The position numbers were made by a program, and so were the translations under genes. From Salegentibacter sp. (lineage in GTDB: Bacteria; Bacteroidota; Bacteroidia; Flavobacteriales; Flavobacteriaceae), in NCBI GenBank assembly GCA_024635795.1, contig JAGXIH010000011.1:30544-94543 (forward strand): 64,000 nt of DNA. The letters are read 5' to 3'. The first letter of the stretch is position 1; each line of letters begins with the position of its first letter. The notes under the pieces were generated by a model. The model did no database searches. It was not told where the DNA came from and was given only the letters and a program-made list of their open reading frames with translations. Shown here one piece after another: positions 7,920 to 15,801 of this stretch.

Positions 7920-9416
7920 ATGAAAACCATATATAAACTATTACTGCTTTCGGTTTTAGGAATCCTTCAGGCCTGTTCCGAAGACACTATTGGAGAAGAA
8001 TTAACAGGATCGGTTACCGGGCTGGTAATTTCTAAATCTACCGGAGAGCCTATTGAGGAAGTAGAAATTACTACATCTCCGGCATCTACAACTGTTTTTA
8101 CCGATGAAAATGGAGAATTTCTCCTGGAAAATATTTTGGTGAATTCTTATTCGGTTAAAGCGGAAGCAGACGGTTACGTCACCAGTTTTAAAGGGGTAGC
8201 TGTAACCACAGGGGCTACTTCTAATGTAGTAATTGAAATGGCTGAAGGGACCGGGAATAACAGGGCGCCCAATCCACCAGAATTGATTACCCCTGAAGAT
8301 AATGCTGAAGGACAATCTCTTGAATTAGATTTAATCTGGGAGGCCAGTGATCCTGATGCCGATACTTTAACCTATGAATTAGAAATTCGTAATAATCGGA
8401 ATGACGAAATTCTGAAATACGACAGTATCCAGGATACTATCTTTAGGCTGGAAGGACTAAATTATGGGTATAAATATTTCTGGCAGGTCAAAGTAAGTGA
8501 TAGCATTAACAATCCTGTAATGAGTGAGGTTAAATCCTTTACTACATTAGAACATCCTGGGTCCAGAATTTTCTATACAAAATCGATTAATGGGAACAAT
8601 GTAATCTTTGCCATGGATTCTAATGAAAACGAATATCAACTTACTTCTTCTGATGTTAATAGTTTTAGACCGAGAAAAAATCTCCGGACAAACAAAATTG
8701 CATATTTAAAGACCGAAGCAAATCAAATCCACCTTTACACGATGAACCTGGGCGGTTCACAGCAAACACGCGTCACCGGTAATATTCCGGTCAATGGTTT
8801 TAATCTCGGGCAAATAGATTTTTCATGGGCTGATGATGGAGCAAGTTTGGTTTATCCCAATTTCACAAAACTTTATAAAGTAAACGTCAATGGAAATGAT
8901 ACTAAATTAATTTATCAGGAACCGAAAGGAAAATTTATAACTGAAGTGGACGTAAGCGAAAAAAACGAAAATATGGCACTGTTGGTAAATAATGCCAGTG
9001 GCTATGAAGCCGAAATATATATAATTGACCATCTAGGGAACAAGCTCAATACTGTTTTATCAAATGTAAATGGGGCTTTAGGAGGTTTGGATCTTTCTGT
9101 AGAAAATAAATTCTTATTGTTTACCAGAGATATTTCTGAATATGAAAGTTCCGACTACAGAAGATTAGATTCTCATATTTTCATTTATAATTTAGAGACC
9201 TCAGCAGTGCAGGATTACAGTAGGGGGAAGCTGGAAGGTACTAATGACCTTGATCCGCGGTTCTCACCTAATGAAGCTGAAATTATCTTTGTCAATACTT
9301 CCAACGATGGGGTGTCTCAAAAAAATATATATACGGCCTATTTAGAAGATCAGGAGTCTGATGGATCTCATAGAATAGAGCTGATCGAAGGCGCGAAAAT
9401 GCCGGATTGGGAATAA
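7920..9416 (+). CDS. Multidomain lipoprotein of the curli locus (CarboxypepD_reg-like, FN3-like, beta-propeller)
   Basis: A 498-residue lipoprotein (lipobox LQAC, Cys19). Three regions are visible: residues ~28-110 a carboxypeptidase-regulatory-like beta-sandwich (TGLVISKSTGEPIEEVEI, TDENGEFLLENI); ~120-210 a fibronectin-III/Ig-like domain (PPELITPEDNAEGQSLEL, FWQVKVSDSIN); ~212-498 a TolB/WD40-like beta-propeller (IFYTKSINGNNVIFAMDSN, SWADDGASLVYPNFTKLYKV, DPRFSPNEAEIIFVN). It is the last gene of the csg run, 20 nt after csgG, and precedes a terminator. Its role in the curli machine is unknown; a surface scaffold or fibre-interacting protein is a guess from domain type and position. Confidence 0.8.
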   Translation: MKTIYKLLLLSVLGILQACSEDTIGEELTGSVTGLVISKSTGEPIEEVEITTSPASTTVFTDENGEFLLENILVNSYSVKAEADGYVTSFKGVAVTTGATSNVVIEMAEGTGNNRAPNPPELITPEDNAEGQSLELDLIWEASDPDADTLTYELEIRNNRNDEILKYDSIQDTIFRLEGLNYGYKYFWQVKVSDSINNPVMSEVKSFTTLEHPGSRIFYTKSINGNNVIFAMDSNENEYQLTSSDVNSFRPRKNLRTNKIAYLKTEANQIHLYTMNLGGSQQTRVTGNIPVNGFNLGQIDFSWADDGASLVYPNFTKLYKVNVNGNDTKLIYQEPKGKFITEVDVSEKNENMALLVNNASGYEAEIYIIDHLGNKLNTVLSNVNGALGGLDLSVENKFLLFTRDISEYESSDYRRLDSHIFIYNLETSAVQDYSRGKLEGTNDLDPRFSPNEAEIIFVNTSNDGVSQKNIYTAYLEDQESDGSHRIELIEGAKMPDWE

Positions 9417-9435
9417 GGAAAAATTAATGTGGGGA

Positions 9436-9470
9436 GCGGTAGTTTCATTTATGGGCTGCCGCTTTTTTAT
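9436..9470 (+). terminator. Terminator at the end of the curli operon
   Basis: AGCGGTAG (9436-9443) pairs with CTGCCGCT (9457-9464) with one G-T pair, followed by six T. Confidence 0.75.
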
Positions 9471-9483
9471 TTTAATTAGTTTT

Positions 9484-9510
9484 TTGGGAGGTTCAAACTG
9501 TTTATCTTTG
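9484..9510 (+). promoter_or_regulatory. Bacteroidota-type promoter of purM
   Basis: TATCTTTG at 9503-9510 with TTG at 9484-9486 (16-nt spacing), 18 nt before the ATG. Confidence 0.6.
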
Positions 9511-9527
9511 AACCCCACAACACAATT

Positions 9528-10709
9528 ATGAGCCAGGAAATCAGTAAACGTTACGCCCAAAGAGGTGTGTCGGCAGGAAAAGAAGATGTACACAACGCGA
9601 TAAAGAATGTAGATAAAGGATTGTTTCCGCAGGCCTTTTGCAAAATAGTTCCCGATTACCTTACCGGAGATAAGGATTACTGCCTCATTATGCACGCCGA
9701 TGGTGCCGGCACAAAATCTTCGCTCGCCTATATGTACTGGAAGGAAACCGGAGATCTTTCGGTTTGGAAAGGTATCGCCCAGGATGCGCTTATCATGAAT
9801 ATTGATGATTTGCTTTGCGTTGGTGCTACCGATAATATTTTGCTTTCCTCAACTATTGGGAGGAATAAGAACCTGGTGCCGGGAGAAGTGATTTCCGCAA
9901 TTATCAACGGTACCGAAGAACTACTTGAAGACCTTAAGAAATTTGGCGTGGATATTCATTCCACCGGCGGCGAAACCGCTGATGTTGGTGATCTGGTACG
10001 AACCATTATCGTGGATTCTACAGTTACTGCCCGAATGAAACGCAGCGAGGTAATCGATAATGCCAATATTAAAGCCGGAAATGTGATTGTTGGCCTCTCT
10101 TCTTTTGGACGGGCAACTTACGAAAAGGAGTATAACGGCGGAATGGGTAGCAACGGCTTGACCTCAGCACGACACGATGTGTTTTCAAAGATTTTAGCTG
10201 AAAAATATCCTGAAAGTTTTGATAACGGGATTCCTGAAGATTTGATCTATTCCGGATCAAAGAAATTGACTGATAAAGTTGAAAATTCACCGCTTGATGC
10301 CGGGAAACTGGTGCTTTCTCCAACCCGAACCTATGCTCCGATAATAAAAAAGATGCTGTCAAAATTCAGCAATAAGGAAATTCACGGGATGGTGCATTGC
10401 AGTGGTGGCGCACAAACCAAGATCCTTCATTTTGTTGAAAACCTGTATATTATTAAAGATAACCTCTTTGAAGTGCCGCCGTTGTTTAAGCTTATTCAGC
10501 AGGAAAGCAAAACCGACTGGAAAGAGATGTACCAGGTGTTCAATATGGGGCACAGGATGGAGCTGTATGTGGATGAAAATATCGCTTCAGAGATCATCGA
10601 AATTTCAAAATCCTTCAAAATAGACGCTCAGATTGTTGGAAGGGTTGAAGCTTCCGAAGAAAAGAAACTCAGTATTAACAGTGAGTTTGGGGAGTTTGAG
10701 TATAAATAG
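9528..10709 (+). CDS. purM: Phosphoribosylformylglycinamidine cyclo-ligase (AIR synthetase)
   Basis: A 393-residue PurM-type enzyme that closes the imidazole ring of AIR in purine synthesis (ATP-dependent, cytoplasmic). Recognisable segments: RYAQRGVSAGKEDVHNAI at the N-terminus, the ATP/metal motif LIMHADGAGTKSSLAY near residue 53, IAQDALIMNIDDLLCVGA near 84 and HSTGGETADVGDLVRTI near 144. It is longer than enteric PurM (~345), as is common for the Bacteroidota form. It has its own promoter and ends 5 bp from a convergent ABC gene. AIR-synthase relatives (SelD, HypE, ThiL) are excluded by the GVSAGKED start and the GGETAD motif. Confidence 0.9.
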   Translation: MSQEISKRYAQRGVSAGKEDVHNAIKNVDKGLFPQAFCKIVPDYLTGDKDYCLIMHADGAGTKSSLAYMYWKETGDLSVWKGIAQDALIMNIDDLLCVGATDNILLSSTIGRNKNLVPGEVISAIINGTEELLEDLKKFGVDIHSTGGETADVGDLVRTIIVDSTVTARMKRSEVIDNANIKAGNVIVGLSSFGRATYEKEYNGGMGSNGLTSARHDVFSKILAEKYPESFDNGIPEDLIYSGSKKLTDKVENSPLDAGKLVLSPTRTYAPIIKKMLSKFSNKEIHGMVHCSGGAQTKILHFVENLYIIKDNLFEVPPLFKLIQQESKTDWKEMYQVFNMGHRMELYVDENIASEIIEISKSFKIDAQIVGRVEASEEKKLSINSEFGEFEYK

Positions 10710-10714
10710 AAATT

Positions 10715-11377
10715 CTAACTAAAATAATCAGGGTTTATATATCCCATTTCTTCTAATTGCAGAGGACTGGTGATAAGTTTGGTGCAGCCTTTTTTAAGGA
10801 AGTACAAATCATCAGCAATTTCCTGGATATCCTTATAAAGGTGATCGGTAATCACAAAGGCTTTATGTTGCTTTTCCCGAAGAATTTCCTGTTTAATAAT
10901 ATTGATATAAATCGGGTCCAGATGAGTGAATGGCTCATCAAGCAAAACCAATTTGGCATTTGACTTTATAATTAACCAGGTTTCTACCAGTCTTTTTTCC
11001 CCTCCAGAGAGTTCGGCAATCCGGGGATTTTTCTTTGACGCTAGCTTCGGAAGGATTTCAGCGAATTCAGCCCAGTTTACTTTAAATATGTCGAAGAGGC
11101 TTTTCAGTCTGATATGTGAGGGTAGATAGTTTTTCTGCGAAAGAAATTTCACCATTCCAGTGCGGTAAAATCTATTGAGATATCCTTTTCCATCTACCCT
11201 AACCAGCTGATTATTCGCTGTAAGGTTTCCGAAAAAAATCTTAAGCAACGAGGTTTTTCCGCAACCGTTTGTGCCTAAAAGTCCGGTTACTTTGCCGGTT
11301 TCGGCCTTAAGGTAAACTCCGTAGAGAATGTTCTTTTCTCCAAAATTCAGTTCTATATTTTCTAGTTCAAAAACCAT
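10715..11377 (-). CDS. ABC transporter ATP-binding protein
   Basis: A 220-residue single ABC ATPase domain: Walker A GTNGCGKTS (~35-43), Q-loop LSQKN, signature LSGGEKR (~127), Walker B KLVLLDEPF (~148) and switch His in VITDHL. The signature is intact, so ATP hydrolysis is likely. The gene starts inside the end of the upstream membrane protein gene (11-nt overlap, 11367-11377), which points to a two-gene unit. Substrate is unknown; the overall shape is like short exporters or lipoprotein-type ABC ATPases. Confidence 0.85.
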   Translation of the reverse strand: MVFELENIELNFGEKNILYGVYLKAETGKVTGLLGTNGCGKTSLLKIFFGNLTANNQLVRVDGKGYLNRFYRTGMVKFLSQKNYLPSHIRLKSLFDIFKVNWAEFAEILPKLASKKNPRIAELSGGEKRLVETWLIIKSNAKLVLLDEPFTHLDPIYINIIKQEILREKQHKAFVITDHLYKDIQEIADDLYFLKKGCTKLITSPLQLEEMGYINPDYFS

Positions 11378-11729
11378 AAAGCAGTCTGAAAAATTTATAG
11401 GAAACTGCAGTAAGTATGAATTCTGCCGTAAAACATCCGGCTAAAAGAAATCGCGGACTGATTCCAAAATTCCTAAAAAATATCAGTTTATCATCTTCAG
11501 GAGTGAATCTAAACCAGGCAAATAAAGCTCCAAAAAGGAAAAGTTTGAGAAGTAGCGTAGCCTCTGCGGGATTCTTCATAAAAATCAGAAATGCATTCAA
11601 AATAATGCTGGGAAATAGGAATTTCCGGTAGAAAATAAAAAACACCTTTATTTTTAGAAACAAACTGGTAGTTTTAATGCCGTTTTTAAAGTTATGAAAA
11701 AATCGGTGGAGTTGATTTTCCAATTTCAA
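11367..11729 (-). CDS. Small membrane protein paired with ABC ATPase
   Basis: A 120-residue hydrophobic protein with about three membrane segments (VFFIFYRKFLFPSIILNAFLI, ATLLLKLFLFGALFAWF, LLAGCFTAEFILTAVSYKFF). No family is recognised. Its 3' end overlaps the start of the ABC ATPase gene, so it may be a reduced permease partner; it is much smaller than known ABC permeases, so another membrane component may be needed. Confidence 0.65.
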   Translation of the reverse strand: MKLENQLHRFFHNFKNGIKTTSLFLKIKVFFIFYRKFLFPSIILNAFLIFMKNPAEATLLLKLFLFGALFAWFRFTPEDDKLIFFRNFGISPRFLLAGCFTAEFILTAVSYKFFRLLYGF

Positions 11730-11784
11730 AAACGACGCGGTTTTTCTTAAAAATTTCCATTACCTGAAATCGCCTAAAATATCG

Positions 11785-11792
11785 TAAATTTG
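11785..11792 (+). promoter_or_regulatory. -7 promoter element of prfA
   Basis: TAAATTTG, an exact TAnnTTTG match 26 nt before the prfA ATG. No TTG at the expected -33 distance. Confidence 0.5.
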
Positions 11793-11817
11793 CTATCCTA
11801 AAATCAGTTAGATTTAT

Positions 11818-12894
11818 ATGATTGAGAAGCTTAACATAGTAAAGCAGCGTTTTGATGAGGTGAATGATCTTATCATTCAACCCGATGTGATTTCAGATCA
11901 GAAACGGTATATAGAATTAAATAAAGAATACAAGGACCTTAAGGCCCTTATGGAGGAGCGTACAACCTACCTGGAACTCACCAATAATATCAAGGAAGCT
12001 GAAGAGATCATTGCCGATGGCAGTGATGCCGAAATGACCGAGATGGCTAAAATGCAGTTGGAAGAGGCAAAAGAAGAGCTGCCGAAGCTGGAGGAGAAGA
12101 TTAGAATGATGCTTGTGCCGAAAGATCCTGATGATGCCAAAAACGTGGTGATGGAAATCCGTGCCGGTACCGGAGGGGATGAAGCCAGTATTTTTGCCGG
12201 CGACCTTTACCGTATGTATACTAAATATATTGAAAGCAAAGGCTGGAAAAGTAATATCGTAGACTTTAGTGAAGGCACCAGCGGTGGTTTTAAAGAGATA
12301 ATCTTTGAAGTTACCGGCGAGGATGTTTACGGAACGCTAAAATTTGAGGCCGGAGTACACCGGGTTCAAAGAGTTCCACAAACTGAAACTCAGGGACGGG
12401 TGCATACCTCTGCAGCTACCGTAATGGTATTGCCTGAAGCCGAGGAATTTGATGTGGAGATAGACCCTAAGGATGTGCGAATAGATTATTTCTGTTCCTC
12501 AGGCCCCGGCGGGCAGTCTGTGAACACTACTTATTCGGCGGTAAGACTTACCCACGAGCCTACCGGATTGGTAGCCCAGTGTCAGGATCAGAAATCTCAG
12601 CATAAGAATAAGGATAAAGCTTTTAGGGTACTTCGTTCCCGTTTATACGAAATGGAGCTTGCCAAAAAGCAGGAAGCCGATTCTGCGAAAAGAAATTCTA
12701 TGGTGTCCAGCGGAGACCGTAGTGCCAAGATTAGAACTTATAATTATTCCCAGGGAAGGGTAACCGATCACCGAATCAATTTAACCCTATATGACCTTGG
12801 AAATATCATAAACGGCGATATTCAGAAGATCATCGATGAGCTGCAACTGGTGGAAAACACCGAAAAGCTCAAGGAGAATTCTGATGTATTCTAG
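11818..12894 (+). CDS. prfA: Peptide chain release factor 1
   Basis: A 358-residue RF1, which releases the nascent chain at UAA and UAG codons. The GGQ catalytic motif is at residues 231-233 in [11 protein letters not shown], and the stop-codon reading PxT motif is PQT at 187-189 in [11 protein letters not shown], which separates RF1 from RF2 (SPF). The N-terminal helical domain and the C-terminal [10 protein letters not shown] block are present. Length equals the family norm. The Gln of GGQ is normally methylated by PrmC, which is not in the window. pyrF follows after a terminator-like repeat. Confidence 0.97.
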   Translation: MIEKLNIVKQRFDEVNDLIIQPDVISDQKRYIELNKEYKDLKALMEERTTYLELTNNIKEAEEIIADGSDAEMTEMAKMQLEEAKEELPKLEEKIRMMLVPKDPDDAKNVVMEIRAGTGGDEASIFAGDLYRMYTKYIESKGWKSNIVDFSEGTSGGFKEIIFEVTGEDVYGTLKFEAGVHRVQRVPQTETQGRVHTSAATVMVLPEAEEFDVEIDPKDVRIDYFCSSGPGGQSVNTTYSAVRLTHEPTGLVAQCQDQKSQHKNKDKAFRVLRSRLYEMELAKKQEADSAKRNSMVSSGDRSAKIRTYNYSQGRVTDHRINLTLYDLGNIINGDIQKIIDELQLVENTEKLKENSDVF

Positions 12895-12902
12895 ACTTAG
12901 TC

Positions 12903-12932
12903 ACCTCCGCGAAGGTGGAGGTCTCTTTTTAA
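12903..12932 (+). terminator. Terminator after prfA
   Basis: ACCTCC (12903-12908) / GGAGGT (12917-12922) followed by CTCTTTTT. Confidence 0.65.
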
Positions 12933-12985
12933 TATTAATGTGATCTACCCATAAAAATTTAAATCCCCCTAAAAAACCAGTTTCA

Positions 12986-13804
12986 ATGTCCAACCAAGAA
13001 CTAACCGAACAAATATTTAAGAAAAAATCTTTTTTATGTGTAGGCCTGGATATTGATCTGGAAAAGATTCCAACCTATCTGCTTTCTGAAGAGGACCCTA
13101 TTTTCAGTTTTAATAAGGCGATTATCGATGCCACCCATAAGTTTTGTGTGGCCTATAAACCCAACATTGCTTTTTATGAAGCCAATGGGATTGACGGCTG
13201 GAAAGCTTTGGAAAAGACTATAAGTTACCTGCATCAGGAATATCCCGAGATCTATAGTATTGCAGATGCCAAACGCGGAGATATAGGAAATACTTCCAGA
13301 ATGTACGCCAAGACTTTTTTAAAGGATTTAGGCTTCGATTCGGTTACTGTAGCACCTTATATGGGGAAGGATTCTGTGGAACCCTTCCTTGAATTTGAAA
13401 ATAAACACGCCATTCTTCTGGCATTAACTTCCAATGAGGGTGCTTTTGATTTTCAGACCCAAAAAATCGATGGGGAAGAACTGTATAAAAAAGTCATTCG
13501 GGTTTCCCAAACCTGGGAAAATGCCGATAGACTAATGTATGTGATTGGAGCAACTAAAGCAGAATTCCTCACTGAAATTAGAAAGATCATTCCTGAAAAC
13601 TTTTTGCTGGTGCCGGGTGTTGGCACCCAGGGTGGAAAACTGGAAGATGTTTGTAAATATGGGTTGACTAAAAATGTTGGACTGTTGGTAAACTCTTCAA
13701 GGAAGATCATTTATGCTTCCGAATCTTCCAATTTTGCTGAAATAGCCGGAGCCAAAGCTGAGATACTTCAACGACAGATGGCCGAGGAATTAAGGCAACT
13801 TTAA
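12986..13804 (+). CDS. pyrF: Orotidine 5'-phosphate decarboxylase
   Basis: A 272-residue OMP decarboxylase (OMP to UMP, last step of de novo pyrimidine synthesis). The catalytic Lys-Asp array is [11 protein letters not shown] at residues 94-104, and [17 protein letters not shown] and [15 protein letters not shown] [11 protein letters not shown] (~210) form the phosphate-binding end. The ~270-residue size and the DAKRGDIG form are those of subfamily 2 (the actinobacterial/Bacteroidota type), not the shorter E. coli type. It is followed after 10 nt by a BtuF-like gene, probably cotranscribed. Confidence 0.96.
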   Translation: MSNQELTEQIFKKKSFLCVGLDIDLEKIPTYLLSEEDPIFSFNKAIIDATHKFCVAYKPNIAFYEANGIDGWKALEKTISYLHQEYPEIYSIADAKRGDIGNTSRMYAKTFLKDLGFDSVTVAPYMGKDSVEPFLEFENKHAILLALTSNEGAFDFQTQKIDGEELYKKVIRVSQTWENADRLMYVIGATKAEFLTEIRKIIPENFLLVPGVGTQGGKLEDVCKYGLTKNVGLLVNSSRKIIYASESSNFAEIAGAKAEILQRQMAEELRQL

Positions 13805-13814
13805 ATATAGTTTT

Positions 13815-14588
13815 ATGGAATTGCGGGACCAACTTCAACGAAAGATCGTATTAAATGGAGTTCCTCAACGCGTGGTTTCCCTGGTGCCCAGCCAAACCGA
13901 ACTTCTTGTCGAACTGGGACTGGAAGAAACACTGGTGGGGGTCACCAAATTCTGTGTGCACCCCATTTATCTTCTGAACACTAAAAAGATCGTGGGTGGT
14001 ACCAAGCAGGTTCATATAGACAGAATAAAAAATTTACAGCCCGATCTCATTTTATGCAATAAAGAAGAGAATACTCCTGAAATGGTAGAGGCTTTGGAAA
14101 AAATTGCTTCCGTTCATGTCTCAGATATCAACGAAATTGATGATGCTTTTGAAATGATGCTTCAGTATGGGCAGATATTTAAAAGGGAAGAGCTCACCAA
14201 AACGATGGTGAAATCTATCCAGAAGAAAATTTCAGTATTAAAGGAGGCCAATAAGCGAAAGCCGCCAAAAAGAGTGGCTTATTTGATCTGGAAAAAGCCT
14301 TTAATGGTGGCCGGAAAAAATACTTTTATCGATACGCTGTTACACTTGAATAATTTTGAGAATGTATTTGAAGAAGCTAGGTATCCGGTTACAAGCCTTG
14401 AAGAACTAAAGGAGAAGAAACCCGATTTGATCTTACTGTCATCAGAACCTTATCCATTTTCTGAAAAGCATTTTGAGTTCTTTAAAGATATTGGTGCCGA
14501 AATAAAATTGGTGGACGGGGAGTATTTTAGCTGGTATGGCTCGCGTTTATTAGGCGCAATGGATTATTTTAAAAACCTGAACTTTTAA
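13815..14588 (+). CDS. BtuF/FepB-like substrate-binding-fold protein without signal peptide
   Basis: A 257-residue helical-backbone metal-receptor (TroA/BtuF superfamily) protein: PQRVVSLVPSQTELLVELGL at the N-terminus, a YFSWYGSRLLGAMDYF C-terminus and the middle long-helix region are typical. In proteobacteria such proteins are periplasmic binding proteins for cobalamin or iron chelates. Here there is no signal peptide or lipobox; the start ATG 13815 sits 10 nt after the pyrF stop and no longer frame is available. It may act in the cytoplasm or in corrinoid handling, which would fit the B12 enzymes nearby, but the ligand cannot be told. Confidence 0.8.
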   Translation: MELRDQLQRKIVLNGVPQRVVSLVPSQTELLVELGLEETLVGVTKFCVHPIYLLNTKKIVGGTKQVHIDRIKNLQPDLILCNKEENTPEMVEALEKIASVHVSDINEIDDAFEMMLQYGQIFKREELTKTMVKSIQKKISVLKEANKRKPPKRVAYLIWKKPLMVAGKNTFIDTLLHLNNFENVFEEARYPVTSLEELKEKKPDLILLSSEPYPFSEKHFEFFKDIGAEIKLVDGEYFSWYGSRLLGAMDYFKNLNF

Positions 14589-14788
14589 TGGTCTATTTTA
14601 TCACATTCCATTCTCTGTAGTTCGTTCAGTATTTTTCTGGCTTTATCATTTAACCGATCACTTTCTTCCTTATCGGTTAATGCGAGTTTGAAAGAGCGGT
14701 GCATTAGCTGTTTATACTTAGCGCACATGCATTCCTCTCTAGTTCTTGTTTCAAAAATCTTAAACATAGCATCATCAATCTTAAACAT
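14585..14788 (-). CDS. Lacal_2735 family small protein
   Basis: A 67-residue charged, helical protein matching the small Flavobacteriaceae family Lacal_2735 (pattern MFKIFxTRTxEExxxxKYKxLMxxSFKLxLTDKxESDRLNDKA). Function unknown. The 5' end is duplicated (ATGTTTAAGAT occurs twice, 21 bp apart), so translation could start at 14788 or at Met8 (14767); a promoter element lies just upstream at 14808-14815, which permits both. The last bases overlap the end of the convergent BtuF-like gene by 4 bp. Confidence 0.75.
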   Translation of the reverse strand: MFKIDDAMFKIFETRTREECMCAKYKQLMHRSFKLALTDKEESDRLNDKARKILNELQRMECDKIDH

Positions 14789-14807
14789 TCCATCATCCTT
14801 TCGTGTA

Positions 14808-14815
14808 CAAAGATA
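14808..14815 (-). promoter_or_regulatory. -7 promoter element of the Lacal_2735 gene
   Basis: TATCTTTG on the minus strand, 19 nt before the first possible ATG. Confidence 0.5.
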
Positions 14816-14929
14816 GATTTAGGCCTGCTTAAGTTTTGCTAAGCTTTGGTTAAGCTTATTGTAAAATAACTTTTATAAACACTATAAATGTTAAAAAACA
14901 GGGTAAGCGCTTTATTTAAACGGTTTATG

Positions 14930-15625
14930 TTAGTCCTGAAGAGAAAAAACCCTTTTTAGCAAGGCAGTGCTTCTGGCAGCCACATTTTCCCTGATTTCCT
15001 TTTCCTCAACGGCGATCATGGTATAAACTCCTTCAAGGGCTTCTGTGGTGACATAATCTACAAGATCGGGATTCACATTACTGGTTATAGGCAGGTTGTT
15101 GTACCTGGTAATAATATTGCGCCATACTTCAGTAGCTCCAACCTTATCCAGGGATTGTTTTACAACAGGATTAAAGCTGTTATAAAGTTGTTTTTCGGTC
15201 TTATCGGTAAGGTATAGGGTAGCGGAATTATCGCTTCCAAGCAGAATATTACGGGCATCGGTAAAAGTGATCTCTTTTACCGCATTCACAAAGATTGGAG
15301 TAGCTTCTTTCACAGCATCTTCTGCGGCGCGGTTAAGTACCTTTAAACCTTCATCTGCTAAAGCATCAAGGCCAACATCTCTCAGTGTTTTATCCACTTT
15401 TTGAAGTTCCATAGGAAGACCAATCCTTACGAGTTCGTTACTGTAGAAGCCATTCTCCTCGGTGAGTTTAGTGACTTGCTTATCGATTCCGTGATCGAGG
15501 GCCTGGCGCAGGCCGGAGGCTATTTCGGTATCGGAAACCCCAATCGGATATTCACTGGCTATTTGTTGTAATTCTGCACAGGAATAAAAACTGAAAATGC
15601 TAAGCAAAACTAAAAACTTCTTCAT
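14930..15625 (-). CDS. DUF4197 lipoprotein
   Basis: A 231-residue protein with a lipobox-like FYSC (Cys16), so probably a lipoprotein. The body matches DUF4197: SDTEIASGLRQALDHGIDKQV near the start, IGLPMELQKVDKTLRDVGLD, AVKEITFTDARNILLGSD and the LYNSFNPVVKQSLDKVGA block. The fold is helical and the function unknown; in Bacteroidota it is often a stand-alone periplasmic gene. It has its own -7 element. Confidence 0.88.
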   Translation of the reverse strand: MKKFLVLLSIFSFYSCAELQQIASEYPIGVSDTEIASGLRQALDHGIDKQVTKLTEENGFYSNELVRIGLPMELQKVDKTLRDVGLDALADEGLKVLNRAAEDAVKEATPIFVNAVKEITFTDARNILLGSDNSATLYLTDKTEKQLYNSFNPVVKQSLDKVGATEVWRNIITRYNNLPITSNVNPDLVDYVTTEALEGVYTMIAVEEKEIRENVAARSTALLKRVFSLQD

Positions 15626-15641
15626 AATCTGGATTTTGCTT

Positions 15642-15649
15642 CAAAGGTA
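15642..15649 (-). promoter_or_regulatory. -7 promoter element of the DUF4197 gene
   Basis: TACCTTTG on the minus strand, 16 nt before the ATG at 15625. Confidence 0.5.
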
Positions 15650-15801
15650 TCAATAAAATTCCGGTGAAAATTAGAAATGCCTGAAGGGCACCCGAATCTT
15701 CTTTGGAAGATCCTTTGCCGGATTCTGAAAAATGTTAATCCAACTCTTATTTCTTTGTGATTTTCGTAAATTGCGGAACCTAAAATTCGATATCATTACA
15801 A

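Noticed and set aside
15650..15801. Cobalamin riboswitch before icmF
   Set aside because: The spacer is 150 nt, has only a small ATCTTC/GAAGAT hairpin (15696-15711) and lacks the B12-box.
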